Positions 55,901 to 64,000 of a stretch of DNA of 64,000 nt are shown piece after piece. The DNA comes from Rhabdophis nuchalis (taxonomy: Eukaryota > Chordata > Lepidosauria > Squamata > Natricidae). A program made the translations under genes and the position numbers. The notes under the pieces were generated by a model, which saw only the letters and a program-made list of their open reading frames with translations, searched no databases and had not been told where the DNA came from. The DNA is taken from assembly GCA_039707465.1 (NCBI GenBank), contig CM077643.1, forward strand, positions 378,798,419 to 378,862,418, read 5' to 3'. Position 1 is the stretch's first letter, and each line of letters opens with the position of its first letter.

Positions 55901-57695
55901 TGAAAATGCAATTAAATAAAATTTTGTTTTAAATGTACATTAATAAATTCATGATAGTAGACTGGATAATATGCACCAGGTACACAAGTTATGCTGCATT
56001 TTGGGTAGGACTGCCACTTAAAGTCCTTTGCTGGTTTTTTTCTCTTGCATATATACTAAAAAGATCTCAAGGCAACTAAGAAAAATATTAAAACAAAGGA
56101 TAAAATGCAAGTGAAATTAAAATCAATTTAGAAACTGGGAGAATTAGGAGGACATATAGGAGAACAAATAACTAAAGCCTTAAAAAGCTTTGAAAATGTT
56201 ATATTACAACTGAAAGCTGAGACAATTGGAGCTAATTGAATCTTAAACAGGTAATAATAAAGTAGGAGAAGAAACAACATTGGAGAGAGTCAGAACTTTC
56301 TAGTTAGTTTTAATCTCTGGACAGGATCCTGTCAGAACAGGTAATACTTTAGGCATTTTGTTCTTATTTGTTTCTAGTGGTAGCCACCACTTTAATTTAC
56401 ATAGGGAAGTGATTTGGTATACTGATCTTTTAGAATTAATCAGGATGATAGTTGATTAATTTATTCCTGCCTCAGAGCTCCTTTGACTCCCAACTGTTCC
56501 ATTGGCAATTAGCTTTTTGCTATTTTGACAGTAAAATATACAAATAGTCACTAGTTTTAGCTAAGTAATGCATACACAAAAAATTATAGTTACATTTTTA
56601 TAAATGCCAGGTCCAGGAAATGTGTAAAATGTTTTTCTTTTGGAGTAGTCAGGAGGCTTCTCAGCACAAATTAGTTCTTGGAATTGAGAAACATCTTTTC
56701 CCAGGAGGCTTTGTTATAGAACTGCTAATAGATCAGGAGATCTGGCTGTGCACCTGAGTCATTCTGGAAATCAGTGGAAGTAGAAAACAAACCCAAAATC
56801 TTTTTGTTGATATCTTTTATATATTTAGTTACATGTCTAAACTTATTTTCAGAAGAGCTAATTGTTTTCAGTAGAGCACCATCACCATGCTTTTAATAAA
56901 AGAAATTATTAGAAATGTTGCTAGGCTCATCTTGTGAACCTGAGGTAAGTCATTGCTAATTTTTATGAAACTGCAGTCTAGAATTCTAATGTACAATTTC
57001 CCTCAGCAGTTTGTCACTGCATTTTTCCAGGAAGATCTCCTCCCCTCCTCCCGCCAATTTCCCGTCTACCATGCAGGCCTAGTATTCCCTGAGGTCTTCC
57101 ATTCAAAACTTAACAAGGCCCAGGCTTAGGTTTGCAGCCCAAGCATTGATGTGTTGCCATCTTCAAAGATGATCTTCAGTTGCTGTATTTCACATCTTTG
57201 TTGTAGGAGATTCAAATGATTTAATATGCTAAACCATTGAATCTCTCATTTGTCTTTTCAGACTTCATGCACAGCAGTTGCTTCCTTCCTAGAATTTGTA
57301 GCATCAGACTACTGTACGCAAGAAATAACAGTATTATTGAAACTGTGAAAGTCTAATTTCCTCAATGCATCCAGAGAGTATGTCAGTATAGTGCAAACAT
57401 GGCAATGATATAATGGCTTGTAAGGTAGACTCTACAGTAGTAATCTTAACTTGTATAAAATAATATGGATATCTTGGAGTAAAATTGGGCCTAAGTCAAG
57501 CTTGTGAAATACAGTCAAATGTGATAGAAATTACTAATACATTCACTAAAGTAAGAACAGAATACTAAATGTGGTACAGGTTAATTAAGACTGGTAAATA
57601 GAGTTTCTCTGTCTTGCTTAAAATTGTGAGGTAAAAGCTTTTTTAAAAAACCAAAGTCATGGCGGGCAACAGAAAGTAGCATTTTGTATTCATCT
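55901..57695. other. ASXL2 intron 1, nothing recognised
   Basis: A+T-rich unique-looking sequence, no repeat ends or exon signatures found. Confidence 0.5.
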
Positions 57696-57904
57696 GGTCA
57701 CCTCAGAGGTGGTATTCAGCCGGTAGTGGAAATTTTGAGTAGTTCAGAGAACCGGCAAATACCACCTCTGACTGGCCCCACCTCCATCTATTCGCTGCCT
57801 CCTAGAGTCCGAGCTGATAGGAATCTGAGCTGATTGGTTGGGTCTTCTTCTGTTGCCCTGCACAGGTGAACAGAGCCGAAAAGCAGGTTAGTGGGGTGGG
57901 GAGG

Positions 57905-58575
57905 TGTTAGCTCTGGGTTAAGAACCAGTGTCACAACTCTGGTCCCTTAACCAGTGTTAGCAAATAAATGCGGAATAGTGTAATTCACCGGACAGTAAAG
58001 AGATACGTTGCTGTAAACCACAAACAAACTCTAAAACAGTGATAGTAAGAAAATAAATAGTCTTTGTAGCAAGTAAAATGCTTCTTCCGACTAACTTCTC
58101 AAACAAATAACAGTCTAACACCAAACACTCAGTTATCTCACAGTGATGCAAAACAATACTCCTTCTTCACAGCTACAGCTCCTCAGCACAGGGAATCGAA
58201 AAGGGAATGAGCTGCGTTCCTGAGCTTCCTTTATAGTAGAGCTGTATAATTACAGCCAATCAGACTATACTCAGTTCTTAAAGCTACATAACTCCTTAAG
58301 AACATAGGCTCATATACAGTAATCCCTCGTTTTCTGCGGTTAATGGGGACCGCAACCTTCCGCGGAAAGTGAAAACCGCGAAGTAGGATTCGCTAGGAAA
58401 CTTGAATTGGTGGACATGTTTAAAGCAACCACTAGGGGGCACTTGCCTCCTACCAATGCATTTTTTTTGTATTTTTTACAAATCCGCGAAGCACTGAATC
58501 CGCGGAAAACGAAGCCGCGGAAAACGAGGGATTACTGTATATTGTCAACCCAATATAAGGCTGAATATCCTAACA
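57905..58575. mobile_element. Solo LTR (same family as 4155), with 5-bp duplication and nested MITE
   Basis: Begins TGTTAG, ends CTAACA, flanked by GGAGG on both sides (57900-57904, 58576-58580). About 90% alike by eye to 4155-4612 once the inserted MITE at 58317-58537 is set aside (448 versus 458 bp). No internal retroviral genes remain. Confidence 0.92.
58317..58537. mobile_element. Tc1/mariner-type MITE (CAGTAATCCC family, 221 bp)
   Basis: Terminal repeats CAGTAATCCCTCGTTTTC and GAAAACGAGGGATTACTG are exact, flanked by TA. Internal CCGCGGAAA motifs repeat. It interrupts the LTR at CATATA|TATTGTCAACC, where the 4155 copy is uninterrupted. Confidence 0.92.
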
Positions 58576-58743
58576 GGAGGGAATGGAGATTTTACTGTAT
58601 CCTTGCCCTGGAGTGGGGAAGGAATGGGGATTTTGCAGTATCCTTCTGCTGCCACACTCACCAAGCCAAGCCACACCCATCAAGCCAAGCCACGACCAAA
58701 TAACCACTATTAAAAAAAATTGAATCTCACCATTGGGTAATCT

Positions 58744-59834
58744 ATATAATCAATAAAAATGGTTTATATAGAAAATTGTGACTTAAGAGTGTAAAGAGAT
58801 CAAATGAATGAAAAATAGATATGATAAAGTATGCGTAATTTTTGGATCCAAAGTAGGCAAGGATGCTTCAGATCCCATGTGGGCACCCTAATTCTACTTG
58901 TCAGCAACTTCTAAAGGAGCTGTGCCTTTTCCTGAGGTCATAAAGGGAGATGTCCAGGCTTAGAGAAATACTCATTGAGTTTAGGAGACATTGCATGTTG
59001 GAGGAATGATAATACAGAGCTGCCAGCAAGTACATTAAAGTTGCCAATGTCAGATTGTAAACACTTTTGTCTAGTTTACAATACTATCTCTGCATATCAC
59101 ATTTTTTTGCTCTTCTAATGGTCATTGAAAACTATGCGAATATGAGAAAAAATGTATTGGATGATGATCGATTTATAAAAAGTGCATCAAAGTGCTTGAA
59201 TTATAGAATGTTTTGCACATATATGGAGGAAACATCTTTGGTTTCTCAATGCAATAAGAGTGTATGATTAAATGTATATTGTGTTAGAACAAATAAAATG
59301 CTTAATGAATGATTCAGGATTTGAAAGATGTGTGATGCCCATTATTTTGTTTATTCAATTTGTGGATAAATATATATGGAATCTTACATTGATGGCAGAG
59401 GTGAATTGGTTGTGAATGATTATTTACAATATTCTGATATTTGAGTACTTAAAATGCTATTGTGAGAATTTGAGCAATTTGCAGCAAATGTTTGATTGTT
59501 TGATGCAGCAAGAAATATGGATCTGAAAATCTATCAAAGATCAAAGTAATTATGTTTGATGGGGAAAATAGAGTGAACATTTGTTGATTAAACATAAATG
59601 GTGAAAAAGGAGTGTTTGCAAAGCAAAAATTTCTGAAAATAAAAGTATCCTTTCCCATTTTGTTATGTGGAAAAAAAGTGTTTACCTAAGGGAAAACACT
59701 GGAAATAAGTTGAATTGCTATAGAAATGGAGTACTTATACGAATAGGTTGAGAGTACGGAGAAGGTTGAAAAAGGAAATAATTTATGTCTTATCATTTCT
59801 GCTGTGCCATTCTTTTAATAAGGGGAAAGTAGAA
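58744..59834. other. ASXL2 intron 1, nothing recognised
   Basis: Strongly A+T-rich; short open frames without motifs. Confidence 0.5.
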
Positions 59835-60267
59835 CAAGTTGAATGTACTGTTTTTTGTTTTTTTTTATCTTGAAAAAGTTTTATTGGTTTTAACAATTTA
59901 TATTAGGAAAGGGGTGAGTAAGGTACTAGATAATATTTGGAGCTTCCACATCGGGTTTGATGACCGCCTCCATACATATTCGATTAAAAAGAAATTATTA
60001 AAGGGAAGGGGTACATACATTTTAAAATCATAAATTTTCATATTATTTTATACATTCAATTACTTTGTACTATTGACATCCGTGCAGGAATTACCATCAG
60101 AAAGAAATATAACAAATTATTTTTGCGATCTGAGCCTCTTTGCTATAGTCTCTTCCTCCTCCCCCCCACCAGCAGGCGGACCCATGGCCCCTCCCGTTCC
60201 CATCTCATCGTCATCCAGGATTGAGGAGTGTTTTTAAAGAAAATTATGCGCCTCTTCAACTGTTTTG

Positions 60268-60353
60268 AGTCTAACTCTTCCTCCCTCCCAGAATACCAGC
60301 ATCCCTTTTGATTCTAACTCTTCCTCCCTCCCAGAATACCAGCATCCCTTCCG
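60268..60353. repeat. 43-bp tandem duplication in L1 ORF1
   Basis: CTCTTCCTCCCTCCCAGAAT and its flanks occur twice, 43 bp apart, with about two differences. The length is not a multiple of three, so it disrupts the end of ORF1. Confidence 0.92.
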
Positions 60354-60426
60354 GCATCAACCACTTGAACCACACCCCCTTTTTGAATAATTTTTTTGTT
60401 AAGAAGGAATAATTCCTTCTTATATC

Positions 60427-61104
60427 TCATATTTTCTTTGGGATCTGCTTCAATATGGCCACCTCGTTTTGCTGATACATCAAAGGGCCCCCTCTTTGCG
60501 CTCTCAGTATCTCATCCCTCGTTGACCTTCTTATAAATTTAATATGTATCTCTCTGGGTACCTCATTTATTCTGGCAAATGCTGAATTAATTCTATAAAT
60601 CAAATCAATGTCCCCCCAAATAAATTCCTTATCTTTCTTAATATAATCCGCTAACATAGTAGCCATCAGCTGTCTTAAATTCTCATTCGGTAATTCTGGA
60701 ACATTCTGAAATCTTAAAAAGAAAGACACACGTTCAAAATCAATTTTAGACATTTGACCAGTAATATCTGTAAGTTCTTTCTTAAAGTCTTTTATCTCTT
60801 CCTTCATCTCAACCGCCCCCCCTTCCAGCCCCACAATTTTTTGTTTATTATTTGTTATTTCTCTTTGTGCCTCCAATAATTCCAATCTTGTGCTTAAATT
60901 GTCTTTCCGGATTTGTTGCATTTCGTTCATTATTCTTTGAAACATCTCCTCTACGTTTAATGGCTGAGGGCTTGGTGACTTAGGATCCTCTACTTCTGCT
61001 TCCTTCTGTAACAAAGCTGAAATCTTTGGTTGTGAGGATGGGCTGGGTTTTGTAGATGCTGGAGCAGAGCTTGGTTTCCCAGATGGGGGTTTCCTCGATG
61101 CCAT
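60427..61104 (-). pseudogene. L1 ORF1p-like RNA-binding protein, broken
   Basis: L1 ORF1p coats LINE RNA as a trimer. From MASRKPPSGKPSS (ATG 61104-61102): basic Pro/Ser-rich N-terminus (1-48), coiled coil (about 50-122), then FLRFQNVPE (129-137), the start of the RRM-like part, and VPREIHIKFIRRSTRDEILR (182-201), the C-terminal domain. The frame stops at TGA (60427-60429) after 225 codons, but stays open for 51 more codons that continue the C-terminal domain (RRNYSFLTKKLF, WFKWLMPEG), so the TGA looks like a CpG-type mutation. A 43-bp tandem duplication (about 60268-60353) then shifts the frame. An upstream in-frame ATG at 61269 adds 55 hydrophobic, probably untranslated codons. Confidence 0.88.
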
Positions 61105-62021
61105 AATTAAAGTTTTTAGTGTTAATGTGTAGAGAAGAAGGAAGGGGGAAAAATGGTGCTGTTGGGCGGGCAGTCTGTGAAGTCCGAGACAAAAGCAGCT
61201 GCAGTTCAAATTAAGTTTATAACGTCCAGAGAGAAAAGGAGAAAAAAAAGGAAAAATGTTTCCAAACAAAAGTAGAAAGTTTCACGAAGAGAGAGAACAC
61301 CGAAAGACACCAGAGCAGGTCCTTTTCTTATATATTTTGAAATTAGTCTAGTTTTGTTGAAATAGAGGAATGCTTATTTTCAAAAAGGAAAAGTTCCGTC
61401 CTGGGAACAAAGAGAACGCCATCTTTCCGCCTTGCCGGCAGGGTGGAAAAAACAAAAGTAGGAACAATCAATTAAAAATGTAGCAAGGCTCAGGATACAT
61501 TGTCTAACAGCAATCCCTTAGTTAACAAGAAACTTCCTTTTTCAATAAATCCGACGGAAGCCACTTTCACTCTCTCCGCAGCGCGGGACTCTTTATCCAA
61601 TGCCGCTTTGTTTCCAGAGGGGTTGTTTCCAAATCCCCCCTATCTTCTCTTTTCCTCGAATTGAATGTAAAAAAAATCCAAATAAGGCACATACCATTTT
61701 TTTTTAATCCGGAGCCTCGGCGCAGCCATTCAGCCCCGGAGTTTCAGCTCCTTTTAACATCCTCCATGTTCCAGCTTCTTCGGCGAAAGGGAAACTCCCC
61801 CCGCAAAAGTTCCCCAGCCCCTAGGGCGAAGCGGGAGCAGCCCCCCCGACCGCCGTCGAGATGGGGGCCCTCACCGCAAGCCGCCCGTGCAGAGGGGGGG
61901 ATTATGGCCGTCCCCCCCCCCGCGCCCAAGGGCGCAGCTGAGGCAACACAGCGGCGGACATGAGGAATCCACGTCCGTCCGCGTCCGAAGCCGGAAACGA
62001 TCTCAAGTTGAATGTACTGTT

Positions 62022-62935
62022 AATTAATGTGCCTCTTCTCTGAGGAAGCAAGAATTATGTTCAGGGCAATTAATCAGTAGTAGTCTGGACTGAACATAGT
62101 AAATGGTAGGTAGAAAAATTCAAATAACATGATTAATTAAAGTAGGATTGGGGCAGCCTTCTCAATAAATGATGCAGAAAATATTTCGCCTTGAAGCTTG
62201 GATAGATAAAAGTACAATTGCCTTCAACTCAACTTTTGATGGAGTGGTGTGGAAATTGTTTGTTTTTAGATAATTTTTGAATGTTTTTCAGTTTTCTCAG
62301 TTAGCTTATAAACCTAGATTATTTAGGAGGTCCCCTATCAATTTATTAAGAAGAACCAATTCTGCTTACCTTTTTAGATCTATCAAGACTACTCCAGTTC
62401 TGCTCTGCCACGCATGCGCATGTTCCTCCTGCTGGCCAGCTGAGCAGGGCACGTGCGAGGGGCTGCGTGTGCATATGTGGGGGTGAGGGTAATGCAGGAA
62501 TACCACATACGCAGGGGTGGGGGCATGCAGGGGCCACTCGTGCATTGCATTTTGGGGTTTGGGTATGTGCAATTTGGGCACTCAGTCCGGAAAAGGTTAG
62601 CTATCACTGAGCTAGGGGACTCTACTTATGAGATATTGACAGATATTAAATGTTAGATCATTGCTTTTAATTTCAGACAAATTGGGCTTCATCTATATAA
62701 AAGGTTAATTATATGATATAGCCTTCCCCAAAGAAATATAGAATCAAATTATGGTAGATAAACTGGTACAACATAATTCTCTGTATGGAATTGCTTGTGT
62801 AATAATTCATATTCAGTCTTTATGATTGGATGTATAACATTTAGTTTTGCTTGTGTATAAAAACAAAACATTTAAATTGACAAAATCAGATATATCTCTG
62901 CCCATTTAGCTTCTTGGTTGCTTGACAAATATAAT
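62022..62935. other. ASXL2 intron 1, with a hAT MITE fragment
   Basis: 62400-62611 matches the right half of the 51319/46471 hAT family (TTGGGCACTCAGTCCGGAAA, then GGTTAGCTATCACTGAG). The left terminus is not found. The rest is unique-looking A+T-rich sequence. Confidence 0.6.
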
Positions 62936-62937
62936 TA

Positions 62938-63382
62938 CCATATTTTTCGGACTATAAGCCACACCGGAGTATAAGATGCACCAAGATTTTGAAGAGAAAA
63001 ACAAGAAAAAAATAGTTTTTGCCCTGCCCAGCCCACAGGAACACTCTACAGGCCTCCCAGCCCCCCCCCCCTTTCCCACTTTTTGCCCTCTCCAACCCTC
63101 TGCATGCCCTGCTTTGGCGAAAAACGGGTCCGTTTTCACAAAACATCAGGGCCATTTTTGCCCCCCCAAACCTTCCATGCATCTTGTTTTTGCCTTACCC
63201 AGCCCCCAGGAACACTCTGCAGGCCTCGCAAACCCTCTGGACACCCCATTTTTGGCAAAAACAGGATGTGTGGGTCGGGGTTTTGGGAGCAAAAAATGAC
63301 CATATTCGATGTATAAGACACACCGACGTTTCCACCCTCTTTTTTTGGGGGTGGAAGTGCATCTTATACTCCAAAAAGTGTA
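62938..63382. mobile_element. TA-flanked MITE (CCATATTTTTC family)
   Basis: Left end CCATATTTTTCGGACTATAA after TA, right end TTATACTCCAAAAAGTGTAG before TA. Shares GCCCTGCCCAGCCCACAGGA and GCAAAAACAGG motifs with 53739-54660. Open frames are repeat-derived. Confidence 0.8.
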
Positions 63383-64000
63383 GTATAGCTCTGCAAATTA
63401 CAGAATTCATATTTGTCAAATAGTACTGTGTAATGCAACTATTAATTTATTTTAACTTTTCAGATCAGCATACCGTGGCTACTACAACATAGTCATTGTC
63501 ATCAAAAAAGAGTTTTACACAGACTTCTCAGAAATCACACTTCTGAAATTAGTCAGCAAACTGTGGATAACACATACCATAGTTACTATTACATGTTTAC
63601 CTCCTATGTCTGTGTTTGCTTTGTGTTTCCTCTTATATCTATTATTATAAATAAATAAAATTTATTCATTTATTAAATTTATATGCTGCCTGTCTCACAA
63701 TTAGGTGTCCCTGTGCGGTATTATTCTATCTCAGGAATAGAGCATATAACCAGTAAGGTAAAAAGAGTTGTATGGCTTAGATAGGAGAAAAGATGAGCAG
63801 TAGCCTATGTGCTCTTAAGAGACAGGACAGTTTTGTTCCCTTGTCTTTGGCATTTCCTACATTCATGAAGGAAGAACTCTTCTGAGGTATCATGACTTTA
63901 AGATACGCAAATGTAGATGGTTGAACAATATGCAGTGCTTATGAATCTTTGTAGCACTTTGGCGAAGGCTGTTTAATAAACTTGGATTTAAAGAGCTGCC
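63383..64000. other. ASXL2 intron 1 to window end
   Basis: 63655-63715 is a LINE 3'-tail remnant (TTATTCATTTATTAAATTTA, then TGCTGCCTGTCTCAC). Nothing else recognised; no ASXL2 exon 2. Confidence 0.5.

Larger units (their letters stand above)
57704..58735. mobile_element. hAT-like MITE split by a solo LTR
   Basis: Left end CAGAGGTGGTATTCAGCC, right end TGAATCTCACCATTG. Octamers GGTCACCT (57696-57703) and GGTAATCT (58736-58743) match at 6 of 8. Host sequence is 57704-57904 and 58576-58735; the middle is the LTR. GAAATTC-end family as at 35585. Confidence 0.82.
59853..62003 (-). mobile_element. L1-group LINE copy with ORF1 but no ORF2 (HAL1-like or internally deleted)
   Basis: Flanked by a perfect 18-bp duplication CAAGTTGAATGTACTGTT (59835-59852 and 62004-62021). 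Read on the minus strand: a CpG-rich 5' leader (62003-61270), ORF1 (61104-60427 plus continuation), about 250 bp of A+T-rich 3' region, AATAAA about 20 bases before an A-rich tail (plus-strand T-run at 59853-59867). The empty site reads CTGTT|AATTAA, close to the TT/AA cleavage preference of L1 endonuclease. An L1 should have about 3.5-4 kb of ORF2 between; it is absent. About 2.15 kb in total. Confidence 0.88.

Noticed and set aside
57241..57300. Possible ASXL2 exon 2 after a TCTTTTCAG acceptor
   Set aside because: The sequence after the acceptor does not encode the expected continuation of the HARE-HTH domain (VLEKYP-like) in any frame.
61661..61963. 100-codon + strand frame in a CpG-rich segment as an unknown gene
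   Set aside because: It is antisense to the L1 copy's 5' leader, within the flanking duplications; no domain.

Overview
The window is vertebrate nuclear DNA, most likely from a squamate reptile and probably a snake. Two spliced genes on the + strand are recognisable from their peptides: the last seven coding exons of KIF3C (kinesin-2 subunit; 12988-29589) and the first coding exon of ASXL2 with its CpG-rich promoter (about 47990-48589). The squamate assignment rests on the repeats: several CR1-group LINEs, a squamate-type tRNA-head SINE, many hAT MITEs with CAGGGGTG-type ends, and CR1 3' ends that run into 5-bp microsatellites, a pattern I recall being reported from snakes. There are no prokaryotic features.

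Layout. 1-12987 is the 3' part of KIF3C intron 1, filled with antisense CR1 copies (295-2345, 7987-11290), solo LTRs (4155-4612, 12299-12803), TA-flanked MITEs and a long SINE foldback (5868-6383). 12988-29589 holds KIF3C exons 2-8, counted on the assumption that one large upstream exon carries the motor domain; the introns contain a third antisense CR1 (15151-18115), MITEs, and a microsatellite/CR1/Helitron complex (24771-27149). 29590-47990 is the KIF3C 3' UTR and intergenic DNA, ending in dense nests of insertions: a Helitron enclosing a hAT element (41751-44170) and a CR1 carrying five later insertions plus a 400-bp TATTC tail (44311-47710). 47990-64000 is the ASXL2 promoter, exon 1 and part of intron 1. 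That intron contains a hAT > solo LTR > mariner-type MITE nest (57704-58735) and an L1 copy with ORF1 but no ORF2 (59853-62003) flanked by perfect 18-bp duplications.

How the genes relate. KIF3C and ASXL2 lie head-to-tail on one strand. As I recall, the same order is seen in mammals and is mirrored by the paralogous pair KIF3B-ASXL1, so this is probably an old duplicated block. The genes are not known to work together. I found no new multi-gene system. The observations worth a second look are structural: the ORF1-only L1, target-site evidence separating two hAT groups, a run of tandem splice acceptors in KIF3C, the SINE foldback, and the nested insertions, whose target-site duplications give a relative chronology.
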